From positions 1 to 17,987 of the forward strand of contig CABUDB010000006.1 of NCBI GenBank assembly GCA_902490245.1: a DNA stretch of 17,987 nt, read 5' to 3'. A model generated the notes under the pieces. That model was not told where the DNA came from. It did not search any database and saw nothing but the letters and a program-made list of their open reading frames with translations. Source of the stretch: an uncultured Collinsella sp. Its GTDB lineage: Bacteria > Actinomycetota > Coriobacteriia > Coriobacteriales > Coriobacteriaceae. Positions 8,058-15,646 of this stretch are shown here, in pieces. The position numbers were made by a program, and so were the translations under genes. How positions within the stretch are numbered: position 1 is the first letter of the stretch; each line of letters begins with the position of its first letter.

Positions 8058-8711
8058 ATGGGTTATTCGTTAGTCAATATCCTGGGCGGTCTTCTGATCG
8101 TGACCTCCACCATGGTGGTCGTCTCGAAGACCATCCCGTCCGCCATCAAGTGGTACGCGATCCAGTCGGTTGTCCTGGTGGGCGTGCTGCTCACCCTGGG
8201 CCTCACCACCGGTGCCACCGAGCTTCTCATGTGGGCCGCGTCGGCCTTCGTCACCAAGGTGATCCTCGTTCCGTTCATTCTCAACCGTGCCTACAAGAAG
8301 ATGGGTTCGCCTGCCGATAGCACGCTGACCTCCTCCATCAAGCCGGCCTGGACCATCATCTTCACCGGTCTGGAGGTGGCCGTCTGCTTCGCGGTGGTCA
8401 CGCGCCTGAGCCTGCCCACCGCCGAGGTGGCCACTCCGGCCCTCGCCATCAGCTTCGCGCACTTCTTCGTCGGCCTCACGTGCATCATCTCCCAGCGCAA
8501 CATCCTCAAGCAGATCTTCGGGTACTGCCTTATGGAGAACGGTAGCCACGTGACGCTCGCTCTGCTCGCGCCCACGGCCCCCGAGATCATCGAGATCGGC
8601 ATCGCCACCGACGCCATCTTCGCCGTCATCATCATGTCCGCCGTCGTCGTGAGGATTTGGAACGACACCAAGTCGCTCGACTCCCACGACCTGACCGAAT
8701 TGAAGGGGTAG
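8058..8711 (+). CDS. hyfE: Hydrogenase-4 membrane subunit HyfE
   Basis: This 217-aa membrane protein matches E. coli HyfE (216 aa), including SAFVTKVILVPFI, CIISQRNILKQIFGYCLMENG, EIGIATDAIFAVII and the terminal LTELKG. HyfE combines a NuoK-like region with additional helices and sits between the antiporter-like subunits and HyfC. About six to seven hydrophobic segments are visible. A textbook Shine-Dalgarno, AGGAGGT (8046-8052), overlaps the hyfD stop and lies 5 bases ahead of the ATG, so translation is probably coupled. Confidence 0.95.
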   Translation: MGYSLVNILGGLLIVTSTMVVVSKTIPSAIKWYAIQSVVLVGVLLTLGLTTGATELLMWAASAFVTKVILVPFILNRAYKKMGSPADSTLTSSIKPAWTIIFTGLEVAVCFAVVTRLSLPTAEVATPALAISFAHFFVGLTCIISQRNILKQIFGYCLMENGSHVTLALLAPTAPEIIEIGIATDAIFAVIIMSAVVVRIWNDTKSLDSHDLTELKG

Positions 8712-8714
8712 GCC

Positions 8715-10280
8715 ATGGATGTTTCAATGCTGACGGTCGCCCTGCTCGCTTGTCCTCTCGTGTTCTCCCTGATTATGGCTGCGCTCCCCAAGACGACGTC
8801 CTACAACGTCTTCGCGGGGCTCAACACCATCTCCGTCGCGGCGACCCTTGTCCTTTCGGTCGTCACCGCGGGAACCATGCTCTCGAGCGGGCAGAATATC
8901 GACGCTTTGGGCCTGTGGCTCCATCTCGATTCGCTCTCGTCGATCTTCGTCCTTCTGGTAGGCATCATCGGGTTCATCACCGGCGTGTACTCCATCTCCT
9001 ATATCAAGATCGATATCGAGGAGAAGACCATGCCGGCCGAGCGCACCAAGCAGTACTACGCGCTGTTCAGCCTGTTCGTCTTCACGATGCTGCTCGCCTG
9101 CCTGTCCAACAACATCATCCTCACCTGGGCGGCGGTCGAGGCCACTACGCTGTCGACCGTGTTCCTCGTGGGCATCTACAAGAACAAGCAGGCGCTCGAG
9201 GCGTCTTGGAAGTACGCGATGGTCTGCACCGCCGGTGTGGCCTTCGGCCTGTTCGGCACGCTGCTCATCTACGCGAACGCCGCCGATATCATGCCCAACG
9301 CGCATGAGGCCGCCTTCCTCACCTCCATCATGCCCTACGCCGACCAGTTCGACCCGATGCTCGTGCGCCTCGCGTTCGCGTTCATCGTCATCGGCTTCGG
9401 CACCAAGGCGGGCCTGTTCCCCATGCACACCTGGCTGCCCGACGCGCACTCCCAGGCTCCGAGCCCGGTCTCCGCGCTGCTCTCGGGCGTGCTGCTCAAG
9501 TGCGCCATGCTGGTGATCATCCGCTTCTACTCCCTGTCCATCATCACGGTGGGCGACACCTATCCGCGAACGCTCCTGCTCATCCTGGGCACGCTGTCCA
9601 TCCTGGTGGCTGCCCTGTGCATCTTCAAGCAGGACGATATCAAGCGCCGCTTCGCGTACTCCTCCGTCGACAACGTCGGCGTGGTCGCGCTGTGCCTGGG
9701 TATCGGTGGCCCGCTCGGTATCGCCGCCTGCCTGCTGCACTGCATCTTCCACGGCTTCACGAAGGCGCTCGCCTTCTGCATGGCCGGTAACATCCAGCAC
9801 ATCTACCACACCCGCGACCTGAACAAGATCAAGGGCGTCGTCGAGATCGCTCCCGTCACGGCAGCGCTCACCATCATCGCCCTGCTCGCGCTCGCCGCCT
9901 TCCCGCCGTTCGCCCTGTTCATCTCCGAGTTCCTCACCTTCGTGGCCGGCGTTCAGTCCGGTCCCATCTGGGTGGTCGTGCTCGTGGCCATCGGCCTCAC
10001 CGGCGTGTACTTCGCCCTTACCGGCATCGCGCTCAAGTCCATCTTCGGCAAGGCGCCCGAGGGCATGAAGCGCCACGAGGTGCCCGCCCTCATGATCATC
10101 CCCGAGATCGCCCTCGCGATCGTGGTCATGTGGTTCGGTATCGCCACCCCGGTCGCCATCACGAGCGGCGTCGAGGATGCAACGTCCGTCGTTTTGAACC
10201 AGAGCGTCGAAGAGCTCCACGAGGCCCCTCTCTACCGCATGGTGTTCAGTTCCCAGACCAAGACAAGTGAGGTGAATTAG
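8715..10280 (+). CDS. hyfF: Hydrogenase-4 membrane subunit HyfF (antiporter-like)
   Basis: This is the third antiporter-like subunit, 521 aa (E. coli HyfF 526). E142 in TWAAVEATTLS, K231 in GFGTKAGLFPMHTWLPDAHS and K262 in the next helix are the conserved charged channel residues. HGFTKALAFCMAGNIQ and the AAFPPFALFISEF segment are typical. The start is 3 bases after the hyfE stop, with AAGGGG just upstream (8703-8708). With HyfB and HyfD this gives three potential ion channels, more than the single antiporter-like subunit of Hyc-type FHL-1. The coupled ion (H+ or Na+) cannot be read from the sequence. Confidence 0.95.
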   Translation: MDVSMLTVALLACPLVFSLIMAALPKTTSYNVFAGLNTISVAATLVLSVVTAGTMLSSGQNIDALGLWLHLDSLSSIFVLLVGIIGFITGVYSISYIKIDIEEKTMPAERTKQYYALFSLFVFTMLLACLSNNIILTWAAVEATTLSTVFLVGIYKNKQALEASWKYAMVCTAGVAFGLFGTLLIYANAADIMPNAHEAAFLTSIMPYADQFDPMLVRLAFAFIVIGFGTKAGLFPMHTWLPDAHSQAPSPVSALLSGVLLKCAMLVIIRFYSLSIITVGDTYPRTLLLILGTLSILVAALCIFKQDDIKRRFAYSSVDNVGVVALCLGIGGPLGIAACLLHCIFHGFTKALAFCMAGNIQHIYHTRDLNKIKGVVEIAPVTAALTIIALLALAAFPPFALFISEFLTFVAGVQSGPIWVVVLVAIGLTGVYFALTGIALKSIFGKAPEGMKRHEVPALMIIPEIALAIVVMWFGIATPVAITSGVEDATSVVLNQSVEELHEAPLYRMVFSSQTKTSEVN

Positions 10281-10284
10281 CACC

Positions 10285-12057
10285 ATGGCAGAACCTGAAA
10301 AGAAGGACTACGCTCGTCGCTGCGAAAGCCACGTCGAGGCCCTGCGTGCTGCAGTGCCGGGCGCTATCGAGAAGGTCGAATGGCAGTGCGAGGACCAGCT
10401 GACGATCACCGTCAAGCTGGACCGTCTGCCCGAGGCCGTCCACTACCTGTATTACGAGCGCTACGGCTGGATTCCTGTGATTGTCGGCAACGACGAGCGC
10501 AGCCTGTGCGGCCGTTACGCCGTGTACTACGTCATCTCCATGGAGGGGGAGGACCCCGGCTGGGTTACCGTGCGTGCCGAGGTCGACCCCGCCAAGATGA
10601 CGTTCCCGTCCGTGACGCCGTTCGTCCCCGCCTGCGTGTGGGGCGAGCGCGAGCTGCGCGATATGTTTGGCCTGATTCCCGAGGGTCTGCCCGACCGCCG
10701 TCGCCTGGTGCTTCCCGACGATTGGCCCAGCGGGCTGTACCCGTTGCGCAAGGATTCGATGGACTACCGCTTCCGTCCCGCTCCCGCGAGCGACATGGAA
10801 AACTACGAGTTCTTGGCCGATACCAAGGGCAAGGAGACGACGCTCGTTCCCATGGGCCCGTTGCACATTACCTCCGACGAGCCTGGCCACTTCCGCCTGT
10901 TCGTCGAGGGCGAGACGATCGTCGATGCCGACTACCGCCTGTTCTACGTGCATCGCGGTATGGAGAAGGTCGCCGAGACGCGCCTGAACTATGATGCCGT
11001 GACGTTCCTTGCCGACCGTATCTGCGGTATCTGCGGCTGCGCCCACTCGGTGGCCTACGCCGAGGCTGTCGAGCGCGCCCAGGGCATTCACGTCCCGCCG
11101 CGCGCGCAGTACATCCGCGCCATCATGCTCGAGGTCGAGCGCCTGCACTCGCACCTGCTCAACATTGGCCTCGCATCGCACTACACCGGCTTCGATTCCG
11201 GCTTCCAGCAGTTCTTCCGCGTTCGCGAGAAGTCCATGGACCTGGCCGAGAAACTCTCCGGCCACCGCAAGACCTACGGCCTCAATGTGATCGGTGGCGT
11301 GCGTCGCGATATTTTGGCCGAGCAGAAACTCTCCACGCTCACGACCATCCACCAGCTGCGCTCCGAGGTCCAGGAGCTCGTCGACGTTTTGCTCTCCACG
11401 CCCAACTTTATTGAGCGCACGAGCGGCATCGGCATTCTCGACCGTAAGATCGCCCGCGACTTTTCGCCGGTCGGCCCGCTCATGCGTGGTTCGGGCTATG
11501 CCCGCGACGTGCGCTTCGACCATCCTTTCGACGGCTACGCCGATCCGGACGTCCAAAAGATGCACGCCGCCACGGCCGACACCTGCGACGCCTTCGGCCG
11601 TACCGCCGTGCGTATCCAGGAGGTCTACGATTCGATCGACATGATCGAGACCATGCTCGAGAACTGCCCGTCGGGCCCCATCCTCACCACGGATTGGGAG
11701 TACACCCCGCACAAGTACGCCATCGGCGCCACCGAGGCTCCGCGCGGCGAGGACGTGCACTGGGCCATGCTCGGCAATAACCAGAAGTGCTACCGCTGGC
11801 GCGCCAAGGCCGCCACGTACAGCAACTGGCCGGTCCTGCGCTACATGTTCCGCGGCAACACCGTGGGCGACGCGGCGCTGATCGTCGGCTCGCTCGACCC
11901 GTGCTACTCCTGCACCGACCGCGTAACGGTGACCGATGTCGCCGCCAAGCGCGACCACGTGCTCGACAAGGAGCAGTTCGAGAACGTCTGGCGCGACAAG
12001 TCGCCGCTTGCGGGCGAGGGCACCATGGCCGCTCCGCTCGATGAGGAGGCGCTCTAA
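10285..12057 (+). CDS. hyfG: Hydrogenase-4 NiFe large subunit HyfG (HycE-like)
   Basis: This is the catalytic subunit that makes H2 at a NiFe site, 590 aa (E. coli HycE 569). Residues about 1-170 form the NuoC-like 30-kDa domain, with the hallmark ERELRDMFG. The rest is the NuoD-like hydrogenase domain. The nickel site has four cysteines: C247 and C250 in RICGICGCAH, and C540 and C543 in DPCYSCTDR. R546 is the expected cleavage point for HycI, leaving a 44-residue C-terminal tail to be removed (about 32 in HycE), which shows this is the unprocessed precursor. The ATG at 10285 lies 4 bases after hyfF, with GAGGTGA (10269-10274 region) upstream. It is peripheral, on the cytoplasmic face of the membrane arm. 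Confidence 0.97.
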   Translation: MAEPEKKDYARRCESHVEALRAAVPGAIEKVEWQCEDQLTITVKLDRLPEAVHYLYYERYGWIPVIVGNDERSLCGRYAVYYVISMEGEDPGWVTVRAEVDPAKMTFPSVTPFVPACVWGERELRDMFGLIPEGLPDRRRLVLPDDWPSGLYPLRKDSMDYRFRPAPASDMENYEFLADTKGKETTLVPMGPLHITSDEPGHFRLFVEGETIVDADYRLFYVHRGMEKVAETRLNYDAVTFLADRICGICGCAHSVAYAEAVERAQGIHVPPRAQYIRAIMLEVERLHSHLLNIGLASHYTGFDSGFQQFFRVREKSMDLAEKLSGHRKTYGLNVIGGVRRDILAEQKLSTLTTIHQLRSEVQELVDVLLSTPNFIERTSGIGILDRKIARDFSPVGPLMRGSGYARDVRFDHPFDGYADPDVQKMHAATADTCDAFGRTAVRIQEVYDSIDMIETMLENCPSGPILTTDWEYTPHKYAIGATEAPRGEDVHWAMLGNNQKCYRWRAKAATYSNWPVLRYMFRGNTVGDAALIVGSLDPCYSCTDRVTVTDVAAKRDHVLDKEQFENVWRDKSPLAGEGTMAAPLDEEAL

Positions 12058-12058
12058 T

Positions 12059-12775
12059 ATGCTGAAGCTTTGGAAGGTCAACGCCAAGGCCGGCGACGCG
12101 ACGGTCAAGTACCCGTTTGCGCCGTTCCCCACCAACAAGGACATGCGCGGCAAGCCCGAGCACAATGCCGAGCTCTGCATCGCCTGCGGTGCCTGCGGCG
12201 TGGCGTGCCCGGCCGATGCCATTCGCATGGACACCGACCTTGCGGCCGATACCATTACCTGGTCGATCGACTACGGCCGCTGCATCTTTTGCGGCCGCTG
12301 TGAGGAAGCCTGCCCCATGGAGGCCATCAAGCTCACCGAGGAGTTTGAGCTGGCCGTCATGAGCAAGGACGACCTCACCAGCAAGAGCGTCTATACGCTC
12401 GAGCACTGCTCGCGTTGCGGCAAGCCGTTTGCCCCGCACAAGGAGATCGACTACGCCAAGCGCCTGCTGCAAAAGGCCGGCGGCATGGAGGCCATCCAGG
12501 CTGCCCGTACCGTCGGTATGTGCCAGGAGTGCAAGCGCGAGCTCGACGCCCTGCGCGCCGCCTCGGCCGTAAAGACCGGCAACGCTGCCGGCATGGCTGC
12601 CAACGAGACGCTTGCGTCCGGCGAGCCCCAGGGCCCCGGCATGGAATATCTGGGCGGCCACGGCGTGAACCCGGAGTATATCGACCGCGAGCTCAACCCC
12701 GATGCGCCCGAGATTCCCGCCGGTCCGGCGCCTGTCGAGGGCATCATCATGGATTTTGAAACGAAGGAGGAGTAA
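12059..12775 (+). CDS. hyfH: Hydrogenase-4 iron-sulfur subunit HyfH (HycF/NuoI-like)
   Basis: This is a ferredoxin subunit with two [4Fe-4S] clusters, passing electrons between HyfA and HyfI. C40/C43/C46/C50 and C75/C78/C81/C85 are the cluster ligands. Two further pairs, C117/C120 and C155/C158, match the second zinc-ribbon-like cysteine set seen in HycF. RGKPEHNAELCIACGAC, CIFCGRCEEACP and PFAPHKEIDYA follow HycF along its length. At 238 aa it is longer than HycF/HyfH (about 180). The extra roughly 70 residues after C158 are Ala/Gly/Pro-rich and unlike anything I recognise. The ATG at 12059 follows AGGAGG (12044-12049) and the hyfG stop; the frame is open upstream inside hyfG but without similarity. 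Confidence 0.95.
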   Translation: MLKLWKVNAKAGDATVKYPFAPFPTNKDMRGKPEHNAELCIACGACGVACPADAIRMDTDLAADTITWSIDYGRCIFCGRCEEACPMEAIKLTEEFELAVMSKDDLTSKSVYTLEHCSRCGKPFAPHKEIDYAKRLLQKAGGMEAIQAARTVGMCQECKRELDALRAASAVKTGNAAGMAANETLASGEPQGPGMEYLGGHGVNPEYIDRELNPDAPEIPAGPAPVEGIIMDFETKEE

Positions 12776-12777
12776 CC

Positions 12778-13560
12778 ATGGCCGAACCCACGCTTTTGCC
12801 CGAGCGGCTCCAGTACCGCCCGACCAAGATCGAGCTCGACGAGAGCATCGAGAAGGCCAAGGCGACCCTTCTTAAGAAGATCAAGCGCTCGGTGTACGTC
12901 TACCGTGTTGACTGCGGCGGCTGCAACGGCTGCGAGATCGAGATCTTCGGTTCCATCACGCCCGTTTTTGACGTCGAGCGTTTTGGTATTAAGGTCGTCC
13001 CGTCGCCCCGCCACGCCGATGTGCTGCTGTACACCGGTGCCGTGACGCGTGCCATGCGCATGCCGGCCCTGCGCGCCTTTGAGGCAGCACCCGATCCCAA
13101 GATCGTGGTGTCCTATGGCGCGTGCGGCTGCACCGGCGGCATCTTCTACGACAACTACTGCGTCTGGGGCGGCACGGACAAGATCTTGCCGGTCGATGTC
13201 TATATCCCCGGCTGCCCGCCCAGTCCCGCGCAGACCATCTACGGCTTTGCTATGGCACTTGGCCTGCTGGACCAAAAGCTCCATGCCGAGACCACGGTGG
13301 AGGCCGCCGGTGAGCAGGCCGATATCCTGCACCCCGGCGTGCCGTACAAGCTGCGCGTTGCCATCGAGCGCGAGGCTCGCGCCATGAGCGGCTACCGTTA
13401 CGGCCGCGACCTGGCCAATGAGTTTATGGATACGCTCGAGGGCGCGCCCAAGGGCGATATCCGCGGTGCCATGGCGCTGCTCATCGACAAGCAGGACGAT
13501 CCGCGCCGCGTCGAGGTGTACTCGGCGCTGCAGGATCTGGTGCTGGCCGGAGGTCGCTAG
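12778..13560 (+). CDS. hyfI: Hydrogenase-4 small subunit HyfI (HycG/NuoB-like)
   Basis: This 260-aa subunit (HycG 255) carries the [4Fe-4S] cluster next to the NiFe site and delivers electrons to HyfG. The probable ligands are C49 and C52 in CGGCNGCEIE, C116 in SYGACG and C146 in IPGCPPSP. FGIKVVPSPRHADVLLYTGAVTRAM (split across residues 69-93) and YCVWGGTDKI are nearly identical to the enterobacterial proteins. It has no Tat signal, as expected for a cytoplasm-facing group 4 hydrogenase. A strong AAGGAGGAG ribosome site lies at the end of hyfH, and the ATG is 2 bases after that stop. Confidence 0.96.
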   Translation: MAEPTLLPERLQYRPTKIELDESIEKAKATLLKKIKRSVYVYRVDCGGCNGCEIEIFGSITPVFDVERFGIKVVPSPRHADVLLYTGAVTRAMRMPALRAFEAAPDPKIVVSYGACGCTGGIFYDNYCVWGGTDKILPVDVYIPGCPPSPAQTIYGFAMALGLLDQKLHAETTVEAAGEQADILHPGVPYKLRVAIEREARAMSGYRYGRDLANEFMDTLEGAPKGDIRGAMALLIDKQDDPRRVEVYSALQDLVLAGGR

Positions 13561-14142
13561 ATGGAGCTCACGGACCGCTCCGGTTACTTTGCGGGCCCCG
13601 GCATGCTCGGCGGCTCCTTTGGCGATGCCTCGCGCGCAAGCGACGAGGCTGCCGAGGGCGTCGCCGACCCCTGCCTGGGCCATGCGCCCGACCAGGTGGT
13701 CTTCTATGAGCTCACGCGTAAGTTTGTGGAGACCGAGGAAGACGTTCCCCAGGAGGCCTGCGACGTGCTGTACTACACGCTCGCCGTGGGCCACCACACC
13801 GGCGTGCTCGACTGCTTTGAGCCGCGCCTGTCGGTGCCGGTGGATGTGTTCTATTCGCTTGTCGACGCGCTGCCGGAGGGGGAGGCTAAGACCAAGTTTG
13901 AGGCCATCCGCTCCTTTGGCGAGTGTCAGCTCGACAAGGCGGCCGTGCCGTCGCTGCTCGACGCCTGCGATGCGCTGCTCGACGAGCGCGGTTTTCGCGG
14001 TTCTGCCAAGGCCGGCATCTCGGTGTTCGACGACGACTTTGGCCTGCATGCCCAGCAGGTCGCGTTTCTGATGAAGTTCCGCGATCTGGTTGAGCGCGTG
14101 CGCGATGTGTCGGGCGTGTATCTGACGGGGAGGTTGCAGTAA
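13561..14142 (+). CDS. hyfJ: Formate hydrogenlyase maturation protein HycH/HyfJ
   Basis: This is an accessory protein for assembly of the hydrogenase large subunit. From about residue 45, VVFYELTRKFVETEED, YYTLAVGHHTGVLDC and the C-terminal GVYL match HycH (136 aa) and HyfJ (137 aa). The present protein has 193 aa. Roughly 43 extra N-terminal residues (MELTDRSGYFAGPGM and on) precede the family domain, and there is a small insertion near residue 150. The ATG at 13561 directly follows the hyfI stop, with GGAGGT at 13549-13554, so the long start is well supported. Its stop overlaps the hycI start by one base. In E. coli, HycH is needed for FHL assembly but its exact biochemical role is unsettled. 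Confidence 0.9.
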   Translation: MELTDRSGYFAGPGMLGGSFGDASRASDEAAEGVADPCLGHAPDQVVFYELTRKFVETEEDVPQEACDVLYYTLAVGHHTGVLDCFEPRLSVPVDVFYSLVDALPEGEAKTKFEAIRSFGECQLDKAAVPSLLDACDALLDERGFRGSAKAGISVFDDDFGLHAQQVAFLMKFRDLVERVRDVSGVYLTGRLQ

Positions 14143-14645
14143 TGGGTCGCGTTGTGGATGGACGTGTGAACGGCGCCCCGTTTGAGGGTATCGTGCTCAC
14201 GGCGGGAAGCGTGCTGCGTGCCGACGATGCCGCCGGCCCCGTGCTCTCCAAAAAGATGGAGGATGCACCCATCGCCGGCTGGTACACCATCGACGGAGGC
14301 CAAACGCCCGAGGACGACATCATCGAGGTCAAGCGCGAGCGTCCGCCTCGCCTGGTCTTGGTCGATGCTGCCGACATGGCGCTGCCCGTCGGGTCCATCC
14401 GCCTGCTCGACAAGCGCGATGTGGCCCGCAAGTCGATGTTCACCACGCATTCGCTTCCTTTGTCGATTCTGATCGAAGAGATTGAGCAATCGTGCGAAGA
14501 TATCGTCTTCATAGGGATTCAGCCGGGCGACACGGAGTTCTACAACCCCATGTCCCCGGAAGTCTTTGACGCCGTCGACGCCGTGTATGACGCCGTGGCC
14601 GCCAACGACTTTTCCCACTTTGACCGCTTGGGGCAGGAGCTATAG
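14142..14645 (+). CDS. hycI: Hydrogenase maturation protease HycI
   Basis: This endopeptidase removes the C-terminal tail of the large hydrogenase subunit after nickel insertion; here the substrate should be HyfG, cutting after R546. It has 167 aa (E. coli HycI 156). The nickel-sensing residues are present: D29 in RADDAAGP, D75 in VLVDAADM and H103 in FTTHSLPL, matching D16, D62 and H90 of E. coli HycI. DGGQTPEDDI, GIQPGDTEFYNPM and AVDAVYD also align. The first loop reads AGSVLRADD instead of VGNSMMGDD. About 13 extra residues lie at the N-terminus. The start overlaps the hyfJ stop (TAATG), with GGGGAGG at 14127-14133. The E. coli hyf operon has no protease of its own, so this is a distinctive addition. 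Confidence 0.95.
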   Translation: MGRVVDGRVNGAPFEGIVLTAGSVLRADDAAGPVLSKKMEDAPIAGWYTIDGGQTPEDDIIEVKRERPPRLVLVDAADMALPVGSIRLLDKRDVARKSMFTTHSLPLSILIEEIEQSCEDIVFIGIQPGDTEFYNPMSPEVFDAVDAVYDAVAANDFSHFDRLGQEL

Positions 14646-14684
14646 CAGCGCTTGTCCCTGCTGATTAGGAAAGAAGTGATTGAC

Positions 14685-15524
14685 ATGGCAGATTCCAAGG
14701 TGGAGTATCCCGCTCCCGATTGCCTGGCGCCCGCCGCGATCGAGGCCAAGACCGAGGCCGCCGGCGTGACCAAGGCTAACCTGCCGGTCGCAAAGGCCTT
14801 TCTGTTGGCAATGTTCGCCGGCGCGTTCATCGCTTTCGGCGGTCTGTTCTTTACCGTGTTCTTGAGCGATAGCACGCTGGGCTGGGGCGCCCAGCGCGTC
14901 GTGGGCGGCCTGTGCTTTTGCCTGGGCCTGGTGCTGGTGCTGGTGTGTGGTGCTGAGCTGTTCACCGGCAACTCGCTTATGGTCTGCGCGCTCAAGAGCA
15001 AAAAGATCACCCTGGTCCAGATGCTCAAGGCTTGGATCGTCGTGTGGGTCGGCAATTTTGTCGGTGCCCTGTTCATCGTCTTTTTGGTGTACATGGCCGG
15101 CATTTACAAGCTCAACGGCGAGGCGGTCGCCAATTCCATGGTGAGCGTCGCCGCCGGCAAGGTGACGATCGACTGGGTAACGATCTTCTTCCGCGGCATC
15201 CTGTGCAACATTTTTGTGTGCCTGGCCGTGTGGATCGGTACCGCCGGCAAGACCTTGGTAGATAAGGTTGTGGGCATTCTGCTGCCCATCGCCGCCTTTG
15301 TGGCCTGTGGTTTTGAGCACTGCGTCGCCAACATGTACTTTTTGCCCATGGGTGCCGTGATGCACGCGTGCGGCTATGGTGCCAAGGTCGCCGGCGCCGA
15401 TGCGCTCAACGCCGCGGGCATTGCGTTTAACCTGTCCGCCGCCACGCTGGGCAACATCGTGGGCGGCGCGGTTCTAGTCGCGCTCGGCTACTGGTTTATC
15501 TACGCCAAGAAGTCCGAGGCGTAA
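14685..15524 (+). CDS. focA: Formate channel FocA (FNT family)
   Basis: This is a pentameric inner-membrane channel for formate, 279 aa (E. coli FocA 285). CGAELFTGNSL, GFEHCVANMYFLPMG with the central pore histidine at H212, LGILCN-like FRGILCNIFVCLAVW and TLGNIVGGA are family signatures; F205 corresponds to the constriction Phe202. Six main hydrophobic segments are visible. The ATG at 14685 has AGGAAAG (14667-14673) upstream. An in-frame TTG at 14652 is a poorer choice. It is the last gene before the terminator at 15547, so it probably ends the hyf operon. E. coli carries focB after hyf, which fits the same logic. Nitrite (NirC) specificity is unlikely from context. Confidence 0.94.
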   Translation: MADSKVEYPAPDCLAPAAIEAKTEAAGVTKANLPVAKAFLLAMFAGAFIAFGGLFFTVFLSDSTLGWGAQRVVGGLCFCLGLVLVLVCGAELFTGNSLMVCALKSKKITLVQMLKAWIVVWVGNFVGALFIVFLVYMAGIYKLNGEAVANSMVSVAAGKVTIDWVTIFFRGILCNIFVCLAVWIGTAGKTLVDKVVGILLPIAAFVACGFEHCVANMYFLPMGAVMHACGYGAKVAGADALNAAGIAFNLSAATLGNIVGGAVLVALGYWFIYAKKSEA

Positions 15525-15546
15525 GGTATCGTCTGTTTGACGTTGG

Positions 15547-15582
15547 GCCTCCCGCGGGGCGTTGCCGTGCGGGAGGCTTTTT
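15547..15582 (+). terminator. Intrinsic terminator after focA
   Basis: GCCTCCCGC (15547-15555) pairs perfectly with GCGGGAGGC (15569-15577). The 13-base loop itself contains a GGC/GCC mini-stem. TTTTT (15578-15582) follows immediately. It marks the probable end of the hydN/fdhF-hyf-hycI-focA transcript. Confidence 0.92.
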
Positions 15583-15646
15583 GGGTCTGGGGCTCGTTGC
15601 CGGGCTTTTGGCTTGTTGTGTTTGACTGATAAAAGGGGTAATCGAG

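Noticed and set aside
15583..15646. A promoter for the molybdoenzyme gene
   Set aside because: One is expected after the terminator, but no -35/-10 pair with good matches and spacing is visible; TTGCCG (15597) has no partner and TGATAA (15627) lacks a -35.
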